Under the pieces are notes generated by a model. That model worked only from the letters and a program-made list of their open reading frames with translations. It was not told where the DNA came from and made no database searches. Source: Clostridiales bacterium DTU089 (GTDB lineage: Bacteria; Bacillota; Clostridia; Oscillospirales; Acutalibacteraceae). From it: a stretch of DNA of 64,000 nucleotides. Every line of letters begins with the position of its first letter. The first letter of the stretch is position 1. Below, piece by piece: positions 26,001 to 33,722 of this stretch. The position numbers and the translations under genes are program-made. Location of the stretch: contig LFSB01000012.1 in the NCBI GenBank assembly GCA_001513045.1, positions 34,023 to 98,022 on the forward strand. Direction: 5' to 3'.

Positions 26001-28668
26001 ACGCTCGGGCGTGCTTAAATTTACGGCTTTTGCGCTCGCCCTTGCGGCAATATTTGCAAGCGCGCTCAATTTTACTCATTGGGCACTGAGAACCCATTGG
26101 TACAGCGTCGATGAGTCTAAATCCTACACGGAAACTCCTCCGTTTTACAATGCCTTGCTCAACGACCAGAATGTGCTGACCTATTACGGAAACTATTATG
26201 ACAACTTTTCACTTGATGATGTGGAATATGCCAAGGAGAATTACGGTGCGCTGAAATCCTACCTTATCTCCCTGGAAGCCTCCCGCACACAGGCACTCGA
26301 AATATGCAGTCAGCTTGCGGTGTTTTATGCATCGGAGCCTCCGATTGATGAGGAATACTCAGGCTCGGTCATAGTCACAACAAGCCCTTATCAGAACGCG
26401 ACCTCCGAAAGCGCATCGCAGACGCCCTCATCCTCGGAGAATAATACCTCCGTAGCAGGAGAAACCTCAGTCACGGAGCCTGCCTCAACAAGTGCTCAGG
26501 AAACCACCGTGCCCGCCTTCTCCTCTCATGACAGCTGGTCTCGTGTTGTGCAGGAGCTTGAAGACAAGCTCGAAAACATGTGCGGCGCGGAAAAGAACTT
26601 CAATGCAGAAAACATTAACCGTATATATGATTCACTTGTTGAATCCGAAACCGCAAGGTATATAAACAACTACAACTCGGCAAAGAACGCAGCCAAGGAC
26701 AGAGCCATTGATGCCGGAGTAAGCTTTGCGATTGTGGATTTAAAAACCGGAAAAATTTTCAGCAACTGCGGTCTGGATGACTGCACCGAGCAGCAGGCGC
26801 GAGACATCCTCGGCTCCGGAGACTGGTCGCTTGCCTATTCCTCCGAAAAGGGTCTGGAACACGGCTCATTCCCTCATGAAACTTCAAAAATATTTGAAAT
26901 GTTCTGGACCGACAACAATGCCAACACCCTTGAGCTGAACATCAAAAACTCCTTTAAGCAGGGCGACAACACGTTGCTCCTGATGTGTGTTAATCCAACA
27001 GGAATCACAAAAGAAACCGGATTTACAGGAACATCAAAATACACTCTCATAAAGGAAAATTTTGAAAACTATAAATCGGACAACAGCAATTACGCCGCCT
27101 CGGCAATCGTCTTCCTTGGTGTCGCGATACTTATGGCAATTTATCTGATTTTTGTTACCGGCAAAAGGCCGGACGGCACCTTCAAGCTCGGCGAGGTTGA
27201 CAAAATTCCGGTTGACCTTCATTTCATTTTCTCGGCTGTGGCAATGTTCGGCGCAGGCATGCTGATTGTATATCTTATGGCGGAAACCTATGCGACAAAC
27301 GATTTTGCAACACGTCACATGATGAAATATGCTCCGGTGTACGTTTCGGGTGTTTTCACCGTAATCGGTGCACTGTTTGCCGAATGGATTCTCTCTTTCA
27401 CCCGTTCCGTCAGAGCAGGAGACGGCTATATATACAAAAATACGCTGTATTTCAGACTGATAAAATTCATATGGCGTATCTGCAAATGGTTTGCAAGGGG
27501 CGTGCTTCGCCTTCACAGACGCAATAAAAGATTCATCAAGCGCTCCGTCCGCACAATAGCGTTTTCGGATTATAAAAGCATAAAGCGTGTGGCGCTGCTT
27601 TATGCAATCGCCTATGTCGCAATAAACTTTGCCCTTTTCGGATTCCTGGCACTTGTCATAGTACTCCGCTCCGCTTTTTCGACCTTCATATTCTTCGTGA
27701 TTATCTGTGCGTTTAACGTTTTAGCGCTGATTTATTTGATGAACTTCCTCAAGTGCCTCGATGAAATCATGAACACCGCAGCGTCAATGCGCAACGGAGA
27801 TTTTACGGTGGAGCCGGATATAGCAAGCGCCCCGCTCGCACTCAAAAAATTCGCTTCCGACGTGGTATCAGGGCGCGAAAGTATCAAAAACGCCGTAGAT
27901 GAAGCTCTCAAGGGAGAGCGCATGAAGGCGGAGCTGATAACCAATGTCTCGCATGACCTTAAAACGCCGCTGACCTCAATAATCACATATATGGATTTGC
28001 TCAAGAAATGTGATATAACAGACGAGGACGCGCTGAAGTACATCGGGGTGCTCGATGACAAATCAAAACGTCTGAAGCGTCTGATTGAGGACCTTACCGA
28101 GGCCTCAAAGGCATCAACCGGAAACATAAAGCTCAACAAGATGTCCGTTGACCTTTATGAGCTTGCCATACAGGCAGTGGGTGAGCACAGTGACGCGCTT
28201 GAGGCGATGGGGCTTGAGGCAATCATTGATGAAAACGCCTCTCAGCGTCCCGTAATATATGCGGACAGTCAGCGCACATGGAGAATAATCGACAATCTGT
28301 TTTCAAACGCAAAGAAATACGCAATGCCCAATACCCGTGTTTATGTGAATGTTACACAGGAGGACGGCTTCGGAATATTCACCATAAAAAATATCTCACG
28401 CGACCCGCTCAATATACCGCCTGAGGAGCTGACACAGCGCTTTGTGCGCGGTGACGAATCCCGCGGAAGCGAGGGCAGCGGTCTCGGTCTGTCAATAGCC
28501 ACCAGCTTGTGTGAGCTTCAGGGAGGCTCCTTCAAAATAGATATCGACGGCGACCTGTTCAAGGCAACTGTCAAGCTGCCGCTGTATACGGGTCAGGCGT
28601 ATAACCCCAACCCCGGCGAGAACCCGGACCCGGCACCGCTTCAGAGCGAACCTGAAAAAGCCCTTTAA
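25975..28668 (+). CDS. Large membrane sensor histidine kinase, TTG start
   Basis: 897 residues, starting with TTG inside the end of the regulator gene. After a signal-anchor helix (LKFTAFALALAAIFASAL) there is a long extracytoplasmic region (about 45-360) with a Ser/Thr/Pro-rich linker near residues 125-180. Several membrane helices lie between 365 and 590, then HAMP-like residues, H-box NVSHDLKTPLTSIITYMDLL, N-box NLFSNAKKYAM and G-box EGSGLGLSIATSL. It partners the adjacent regulator. The signal is unknown. A proline-rich tail ends the protein. Confidence 0.9.
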   Translation: MATKSKKYERSGVLKFTAFALALAAIFASALNFTHWALRTHWYSVDESKSYTETPPFYNALLNDQNVLTYYGNYYDNFSLDDVEYAKENYGALKSYLISLEASRTQALEICSQLAVFYASEPPIDEEYSGSVIVTTSPYQNATSESASQTPSSSENNTSVAGETSVTEPASTSAQETTVPAFSSHDSWSRVVQELEDKLENMCGAEKNFNAENINRIYDSLVESETARYINNYNSAKNAAKDRAIDAGVSFAIVDLKTGKIFSNCGLDDCTEQQARDILGSGDWSLAYSSEKGLEHGSFPHETSKIFEMFWTDNNANTLELNIKNSFKQGDNTLLLMCVNPTGITKETGFTGTSKYTLIKENFENYKSDNSNYAASAIVFLGVAILMAIYLIFVTGKRPDGTFKLGEVDKIPVDLHFIFSAVAMFGAGMLIVYLMAETYATNDFATRHMMKYAPVYVSGVFTVIGALFAEWILSFTRSVRAGDGYIYKNTLYFRLIKFIWRICKWFARGVLRLHRRNKRFIKRSVRTIAFSDYKSIKRVALLYAIAYVAINFALFGFLALVIVLRSAFSTFIFFVIICAFNVLALIYLMNFLKCLDEIMNTAASMRNGDFTVEPDIASAPLALKKFASDVVSGRESIKNAVDEALKGERMKAELITNVSHDLKTPLTSIITYMDLLKKCDITDEDALKYIGVLDDKSKRLKRLIEDLTEASKASTGNIKLNKMSVDLYELAIQAVGEHSDALEAMGLEAIIDENASQRPVIYADSQRTWRIIDNLFSNAKKYAMPNTRVYVNVTQEDGFGIFTIKNISRDPLNIPPEELTQRFVRGDESRGSEGSGLGLSIATSLCELQGGSFKIDIDGDLFKATVKLPLYTGQAYNPNPGENPDPAPLQSEPEKAL

Positions 28669-28676
28669 AATCAACA

Positions 28677-28715
28677 CGCCGGACTGTCGCAAACGGCAGT
28701 CCGGCGCTTTTTTAT
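28677..28715 (+). terminator. Intrinsic terminator after the sensor kinase
   Basis: CGCCGGACTG (28677-28686) pairs with CAGTCCGGCG (28697-28706), followed by a C and a T-rich tract. It separates convergent genes. Confidence 0.88.
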
Positions 28716-28723
28716 TTGATGGA

Positions 28724-29389
28724 TTATTTGAATGACGGAGGATTTACGGGCTTGTCCTTGAAATCCGACTCCGGCGAAGGATTCGACATGCTGAAATACA
28801 TTCTTGCCGCCTTGGTCGTTCCGAAATCCTTGTTTGAGCCTGTATCCTGAACCTTGTTGAACGCCTCGCGGAACATCGCGTTGTGCGCCTCCTCGCGGTT
28901 AAGCAGGAAATCTATTGTTTCACGGACTTTTTTATCCTCTATCTGGCGGTAAAGATATTCGTAAACCACCTTTGCGCGCTGCTCCGAGGCGATGTTTGAA
29001 AGCAAATCGGCGCACAAATCGCCCGTTACGGTAACATAATCGCCGGTCCACGAGTAGCCGGAGGAATTTATGAGTCCGGGATTGAGTCCGAGTATGACAT
29101 GAGTCTGTATTTCGCCCGCATTTACGGCGTTGGCATCCACATCGTGTCCGTTAAGAAGGTTTATGGTTTGAGACACCATCTCCAGATGTCCGAGCTCTTC
29201 TGCGGCGATGTCGAGAAATAAATCCTTGATTTCGGGGTCTTTGATGCGGAAGCTCTGCGACATGTATTGCAAAGCTGCCTTGAGTTCGCCGTTACCGCCT
29301 CCGAGCTGCTCCTGAAGCAATACGGCGTATTGCGGATTGGGTTTATCAATTTCCACAGGGTGAAACAGTTGCTTTTCGTGTTTAAACAT
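28724..29389 (-). CDS. Manganese catalase family protein (CotJC-like)
   Basis: 221 residues with the ferritin-like dimanganese fold: ELKAALQYMSQSFRIKDPEI, then DIAAEELGHLEMVSQTINLL (EExxH metal ligands) and EQRAKVVYEYLYRQI and NREEAHNAMF for the second half. Spore-coat CotJC proteins belong to the same family and are slightly shorter. The extra C-terminus (MYFSMSNPSPESDFKD) is typical of the catalase form. AAGGAGG lies upstream of ATG 29389. It probably removes H2O2 in the mother cell or the spore coat. No adjacent cotJA/cotJB is visible, so the coat role is only inferred. Confidence 0.85.
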   Translation of the reverse strand: MFKHEKQLFHPVEIDKPNPQYAVLLQEQLGGGNGELKAALQYMSQSFRIKDPEIKDLFLDIAAEELGHLEMVSQTINLLNGHDVDANAVNAGEIQTHVILGLNPGLINSSGYSWTGDYVTVTGDLCADLLSNIASEQRAKVVYEYLYRQIEDKKVRETIDFLLNREEAHNAMFREAFNKVQDTGSNKDFGTTKAARMYFSMSNPSPESDFKDKPVNPPSFK

Positions 29390-29700
29390 AAAAATAGCCT
29401 CCTTGTTTTTTTGTAGTTTTTCACAGAAGGCGGAAATTATTCAAAATCGCAGAAATTCGGTTAAAGCTCCGATTACTCCAATAATTGATGACGCTCGGAA
29501 GTACAACACATGCGCATTGATTCAAAAAATTTAATTCCGCACAAAATTAGGTCTTGATTTTCCGAATAATATAGTTTAGAATAAGAAAGCATTAAATCGG
29601 CGATATGTACAGCTTCGGGTTTTCGTCCCCTCGCCTTTTACGGTAATTTCAATACAATTTCATATCGCGTTAATCTCCCTGACCGGGAGTTAACATATTA

Positions 29701-30186
29701 CGGACAGGTATCGAAGTGGGGACGGTTGCGAGCGCCGCCGGTGGCGGATGAAGCGAGCAACAAGGAGTGGCGCAATAGGGAGAATTGCGAAGCGGCAGCG
29801 AGCAAGGCGACCATATTGCAACAGGACATAACGGCCCTCATAACGAATCCCCCGATTTTAACGACAATTCTAATACAATTTTATATCGCGTTAATCTCCC
29901 TGACCGGGAGTTAACATATATACGGACAGGTATCGAAGTGGGGACGGTTGCGAGCGCCGCCGGTGGCGGATGAAGCGAGCAATAAGGAGTGGCGCAATAG
30001 GGAGAATTGCGAAGCGGCAGCGAGCAAGGCGACCATATTGCAACAGGACATAACGGCCCTCATAACGAATCCCCCGATTTTAACGACAATTCTAATACAA
30101 TTTCATATCGCGTTAATCTCCCTGACCGGGAGTTAACATATACGGACAGGTATCGAAGTGGTCATAACGGCCCTGACTCGAAATCA
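29701..30186. repeat. Tandem 220-222 bp repeats that start with degenerate tRNA-Ser 5' sequence
   Basis: Unit 1 begins at 29701, unit 2 at 29923 and a truncated unit 3 at 30143. Units 1 and 2 are almost identical. Each begins with a near copy of the tRNA-Ser 5' end (GGACAGGTATCGAAGTGG against GGAGAGG in the real gene). In units 1 and 2 a GC-rich block of about 106 bases (29720-29825 and 29942-30047) interrupts the tRNA-like text, which resumes with CATAACGGCCCT. Unit 3 lacks the block and reads on to the anticodon-loop core. A CTCCC-N5-GGGAG hairpin closes each unit. The preceding 29390-29700 holds no gene, only the tail of an earlier unit. Confidence 0.8.
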
Positions 30187-30267
30187 TAAAATTTTGAGCG
30201 TGCCGATGACATAAATTGAATACGGAGAGGTATCGAAGTGGTCATAACGGGGCTGACTCGAAATCAG
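30177..30267. repeat. Left copy of the 91-bp direct repeat bounding the island (attL-like)
   Basis: These 91 bases are identical to 60252-60342. They begin with the anticodon-loop core CTCGAAATCA and continue with a promoter-like segment. The tRNA-Ser 5' half follows, up to the same core again. The flanking bases differ on both sides, which sets the ends exactly. The offset of 30,075 bp is the size of the inserted unit. Confidence 0.88.
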
Positions 30268-30312
30268 TTTGACGGCAACGTCACATGGGTTCGAATCCCA
30301 TCCTCTCCGCCA
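30224..30312 (+). tRNA. tRNA-Ser (anticodon CGA), with encoded CCA
   Basis: Acceptor GGAGAGG pairs with CCTCTCC, followed by G and CCA. The anticodon loop is CTCGAAA (anticodon CGA, reads UCG). A long variable arm (TTTGACGGCAACGTCA) and T-arm GGGTTCGAATCCC identify a class II serine tRNA. The 3' half differs from the second copy at 60491 only in the variable and T stems. A terminator follows at once. Confidence 0.95.
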
Positions 30313-30313
30313 C

Positions 30314-30349
30314 AAAAACCGCGTAAACCCAGTGTTTACGCGGTTTTTT
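30314..30349 (+). terminator. Terminator of the tRNA-Ser gene
   Basis: AAACCGCGTAAAC pairs with GTTTACGCGGTTT around a 5-base loop, followed by TTTTTTC. Confidence 0.88.
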
Positions 30350-30365
30350 CTATCTTACCCCATAG

Positions 30366-30400
30366 ACGGCAGGAGCGTGAGTTCCTGCCGTTTTGTTATT
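30366..30400 (+). terminator. Second hairpin with T-rich tail at the left end of the island
   Basis: ACGGCAGGA pairs with TCCTGCCGT, followed by TTTGTTATTTT. With the previous terminator it would insulate the island from tRNA transcription. Confidence 0.6.
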
Positions 30401-30410
30401 TTCGGGCAAA

Positions 30411-30514
30411 TGTTATCACGCTTTTCGTTGATAACACGCCTCTTGCCCGACATCCGCCGGGACGTCTAAAAGCGTGACAAAGCCCTGAATTGTTGTAAAA
30501 ATGTTATCAAACTC
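30411..30514. repeat. Subterminal repeats at the left island end
   Basis: A 7-bp inverted repeat TGTTATC / GATAACA lies at 30411-30436. A 24-base sequence at 30491-30514 (TGTTGTAAAAATGTTATC and on to AAACTC) recurs at 60094-60117 with one difference. ATGTTATC occurs in both. They have the place and spacing of integrase arm-binding sites, which is an inference. Confidence 0.5.
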
Positions 30515-30596
30515 AGCAAAGAGCCTTGTAGAGATACGGGAAAATACAAGGCAATACATACGGCATCGTATGAATTTATATCAGGAGGAAACTACC

Positions 30597-30968
30597 ATGA
30601 TGAACGAAAAGCAGGTTCCAATCGAAGACCTTCGCGCGGCTGTACAGGAAATACTCTACACTGTCTCCGGTGCATACTGCTCCGAGTTTTGGGATGGTAT
30701 GCGCGAAGTAAGCGACGATCTCGACAACGTCAAGGCAATCAAGGAAGCGATTGAGCTGCTCCATGTGTCCGGGCATGATAAGGAAGCTTTTAAGCTTATC
30801 CTCGCCCAATATGATCTTATCGCGCTGGAAATACCCGAGGCCATCCGTGAGATTGAACCCTATGAAGAAGCAACGTCAATCTTTATTGCCGAATTCATTA
30901 AAGACAGCATTGATCTTATGTATGACTATGAAGCTGAGGAAGAAGAAACCGCGCCCGCGTGGAATTGA
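30597..30968 (+). CDS. Small acidic protein of the mobile element
   Basis: 123 residues starting at ATG 30597 after AGGAGG (an in-frame upstream extension to 30501 has no ribosome binding site). The protein is acidic and predicted mostly helical, with EDLRAAVQEILYTVSGAY and an end rich in Glu (YDYEAEEEETAPAW). I do not recognise a domain. It stands alone before parA and is followed by two hairpins, so it is probably its own transcript. Function unknown. Confidence 0.6.
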   Translation: MMNEKQVPIEDLRAAVQEILYTVSGAYCSEFWDGMREVSDDLDNVKAIKEAIELLHVSGHDKEAFKLILAQYDLIALEIPEAIREIEPYEEATSIFIAEFIKDSIDLMYDYEAEEEETAPAWN

Positions 30969-30999
30969 ATCGCCGGGGCTGATACCAGCCCCGATACAT

Positions 31000-31036
31000 A
31001 GCCGCCCACTCTTAAAAAGTGGGCGGCTAAATTTAT
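31000..31036 (+). terminator. Hairpin terminator between the acidic-protein gene and parA
   Basis: AGCCGCCCACT (31000-31010) pairs with AGTGGGCGGCT (31018-31028), followed by AAATTTATTT, which is a weak T tract. Another small hairpin (GGGGCT/AGCCCC) precedes it. Confidence 0.6.
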
Positions 31037-31058
31037 TTCAGGAAGGAGGAACCCCGCA

Positions 31059-31886
31059 ATGGATCAATGTAAAGTGATCGCCATCACAAATCAGAAAGGC
31101 GGCGTGGGAAAGACAACCACGACGGTCAATCTCGGCGTGGGACTTGCGAACATGGGTAAGCGCGTGCTTCTTATCGATGCAGACCCGCAGGGCAGCCTGA
31201 CCGTAAGCCTCGGCATCAAGAAGCCGGACGACCTCTCCGTTTCTCTCGCAACGGTTATGCAGGACGTGATTGAAGACAGGGGCACGCCGGACGGGAGCGG
31301 CATCATCCACCATAAGGAGGGTGTTGACCTGCTCCCGTCCAACATCGAATTGTCCGGTCTGGAAGTGAGCCTGTTCAACACCATCAGCCGCGAAAGCATT
31401 TTGAAGGGTTATCTCGACACGGTAAAAGCAAAATACGACTATGTGCTAATCGACTGTATGCCGTCCCTCGGCATGATGACGATCAACGCGCTTGTAGCCG
31501 CAGACAGCGTGCTCATCCCGACACAGCCGAACTATCTCTCTACCAAGGGCTTGAACCTGCTTATGCGTTCCGTTTCCCGAATCAAAAAACAGATCAACCC
31601 GAAGCTGCGTATCGACGGCATCTTATTGACGATGGTGGACGGACGCACCAACAACGCCAAGTCCATTATCGCGTCGCTGCGTTCCAGCATCGGCGAGAGC
31701 ATCCGTGTCTTTGATACGGAGATACCACACTCGGTGCGGGCGGCGGAAAGCAGTCTTGAGGGCAAGAGCATCTTTGCTCACGACAAGGGCGGCAAGGTGA
31801 CGGCGGCGTATGAGAGCTTGACGAAGGAGGTGATGCAGCTTGAGCAGCGCGCAAAAGATCGACTTAGGTCTGACGGGGTACGATGA
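31059..31886 (+). CDS. parA: ParA/Soj-family partition ATPase
   Basis: 275 residues with the deviant Walker A KGGVGKTTT (about residues 12-20), LLIDADPQGSLTVSL and YVLIDCMPSLGMMTINAL. It pairs with the ParB gene it overlaps by 47 bases. Such plasmid-type ParA/ParB pairs are common in gut Firmicutes conjugative elements, where they stabilise the excised circle. GAAGGAGG lies upstream of ATG 31059. Confidence 0.93.
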   Translation: MDQCKVIAITNQKGGVGKTTTTVNLGVGLANMGKRVLLIDADPQGSLTVSLGIKKPDDLSVSLATVMQDVIEDRGTPDGSGIIHHKEGVDLLPSNIELSGLEVSLFNTISRESILKGYLDTVKAKYDYVLIDCMPSLGMMTINALVAADSVLIPTQPNYLSTKGLNLLMRSVSRIKKQINPKLRIDGILLTMVDGRTNNAKSIIASLRSSIGESIRVFDTEIPHSVRAAESSLEGKSIFAHDKGGKVTAAYESLTKEVMQLEQRAKDRLRSDGVR

Positions 31887-32781
31887 GCTTTTCATGAGCG
31901 ACGCAGGCCGCGCGGAAAACCGGCTCCCCAAGATTTACGACATTCCGCTTACGGAAATAGACGATTTCCCCGATCATCCTTTTAAGGTCATGTTGGACGA
32001 GGACATGGATCAGCTTGTGCAGAGCGTCAAGGAGCGCGGTGTTATCACGCCTATCACCCTTCGTCAGAAGGAAGATGGACGGTATGAAATCGTGTCCGGA
32101 CACCGTCGTAAAAAGGCGTGTGAACTGGCAGGGCTTGAAACGGTCAAGTCGGAGATCAAGGAGCTGACGAGGGACGAAGCCATTATTCTGATGGTGGAAT
32201 CCAATTATCAGCGTTCGTCCATCCTGCCCAGCGAAAAGGCTTTTGCCTATAAAATGCGGCTGGAAGCTATGAGCAGGCAAGGTCAGAGAACGGATTTAAC
32301 TTCGACACCAGTGGTGTCGAAGTCCCGAACAAATGAGGAATTAGGCGAAAAGAATGGAGAGAGCCGTGAACAGGTTCGCCGTTATATCCGTCTCACCGAG
32401 CTTTCTCCCGACCTGCTGAACATGGTGGATGAGAACAAAATCGCGTTTCGCCCTGCGGTGGAGCTGTCCTATCTCAAAGAGGGCGAGCAGAAATTCCTGA
32501 TGGAAGCTATGACCTATACGGACGCCACGCCTTCACTCGCCCAGGCAATCAAGATGAAGGAGTTTTCCAAAAACGGCAAGCTTACCCCGGAGGTTATGGA
32601 ATCCATCATGGGCGAAGAAAAGCCCAATCAAAAGGAGAAGTTCACCTTTAAGGCGGAACGGCTCCGGCAGTTCATTCCGTCTACTGTCCCGTATGAAAAA
32701 ACCGAGGATTATGTTCTCAAAGCGCTGGAATATTATCATCGGTATCAAGAACGGCAGAAAGAGCGAAGTCAAGAAAGATAA
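31840..32781 (+). CDS. parB: ParB/Spo0J-family partition protein, TTG start
   Basis: 313 residues. The start is TTG at 31840 with a perfect AAGGAGGTGAT upstream, inside parA. The ParB/Srx domain shows ERGVITPITLRQKEDGRYEI and VSGHRRKKACELAGL, followed by MVESNYQRSSILPSEKAFAYK and a DNA-binding HTH around residues 150-200. It would bind a parS-like site and load ParA. No clear parS was found nearby. The 190 bases that follow hold no recognisable gene. Confidence 0.9.
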   Translation: MSSAQKIDLGLTGYDELFMSDAGRAENRLPKIYDIPLTEIDDFPDHPFKVMLDEDMDQLVQSVKERGVITPITLRQKEDGRYEIVSGHRRKKACELAGLETVKSEIKELTRDEAIILMVESNYQRSSILPSEKAFAYKMRLEAMSRQGQRTDLTSTPVVSKSRTNEELGEKNGESREQVRRYIRLTELSPDLLNMVDENKIAFRPAVELSYLKEGEQKFLMEAMTYTDATPSLAQAIKMKEFSKNGKLTPEVMESIMGEEKPNQKEKFTFKAERLRQFIPSTVPYEKTEDYVLKALEYYHRYQERQKERSQER

Positions 32782-32970
32782 CCTCACTGCCAAGGGAGCC
32801 GTCTGCCTTTTTTCAGGGGCGGCATGTCTGCTCCCCCTCTCACACTCTCCCCTTCAAAACCAGCAGTACCAGCTCAAAAAGAGATATTCCACCTGTGAAA
32901 ATTCGCACCTTTGAAAAGAACAGCCGCGGTTCGTACAATATGAGTGAAACCACACTTGGAGGTAATCCGA

Positions 32971-33639
32971 ATGAAAAGAAAAGCACTCATCCTATTGACA
33001 ATACTTGCGGTTGTTTCTCTTTCAGCCTGTTCCAATAACCCGGCTCCTGTCTCGGACGACGGAGAATCAAAAATTAAAGTCTCGACGGTCTCAGAGACAG
33101 CTGCTGAGGGAACGACGGAATCAGGCGGCAACGAAAACACATCTTCTTTTGAGCCGGTAAGCGAGTTCGCAGATACGGCAAGTAAAGAAAGCGAAGCCAC
33201 GATACCGTCCGTATCAGAAACGCCGACTGAGCGCGCTGATGATCTGCCGAAAGGATCGACAGAACCCACTGCGCAGCCGGAGCAACCGCAAAAAGAAGCA
33301 CCGGTCACGATACAGCCGGAAGTCAGCGCAGAGCCGGAGATTTCAACGCCGACCGTTACTCCAGAACCGCAACCTGCCGAACCGCCCGCACCGAGCTTTG
33401 ATGTCAGCACCTACGTTGCATATGCCAAAAGCTACGGACAAAGCATCGGCCTCGCGCTGGACAGCACGGCGGCGTCCTGCTGGGACGACCCAGTCACGGC
33501 AAACGCTTCCTGCACTTATCTGGAACGCGACATCCGTGACCGGCTGGATTGGTATCTGGCAAGCGGTTACTCTGGCTTCACCGTATGGTCGGAGGATGTG
33601 GGCGGCGGCAGCTACCTGATCTATATCGGCTACGCATAA
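32971..33639 (+). CDS. Secreted lipoprotein with Pro/Glu-rich linker
   Basis: 222 residues. ATG 32971 has TGGAGG seven bases upstream. The N-terminus is a type II signal (KRKALILLTILAVVSLSAC) with lipobox LSAC. A Ser/Thr/Glu/Pro-rich linker (about residues 25-145) leads to a compact C-terminal domain of about 75 residues with YAKSYGQSIGLALDSTA and VWSEDVGGGSYLIYIGY. Similar lipoproteins sit next to surface proteins in Firmicutes integrative elements. Binding partner unknown. Confidence 0.75.
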   Translation: MKRKALILLTILAVVSLSACSNNPAPVSDDGESKIKVSTVSETAAEGTTESGGNENTSSFEPVSEFADTASKESEATIPSVSETPTERADDLPKGSTEPTAQPEQPQKEAPVTIQPEVSAEPEISTPTVTPEPQPAEPPAPSFDVSTYVAYAKSYGQSIGLALDSTAASCWDDPVTANASCTYLERDIRDRLDWYLASGYSGFTVWSEDVGGGSYLIYIGYA

Positions 33640-33722
33640 ACCAAAACTGAACAGCATCATGCGAAGGCTCATCACCACGATGGGTCTTTTCTTTTTGCCC
33701 AAAATCAAAGGAGGAAATCAAT

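Noticed and set aside
25221..26069. 282-codon minus-strand frame over the response regulator
   Set aside because: Exact shadow of a clear OmpR regulator on the other strand.
29726..30136. Two nearly identical 62-codon frames in the tRNA repeats
   Set aside because: They lie wholly inside the tandem repeat, have no ribosome binding site and cross tRNA-like sequence. They are repeat artefacts.
29701..30186. CRISPR-like periodicity
   Set aside because: The period is 220 bp with nearly identical units and no unique spacers. No cas genes are present anywhere in the window.
32782..32970. Possible coding remnant between parB and the lipoprotein gene
   Set aside because: Frames are short, lack ribosome binding sites and match nothing I recognise.
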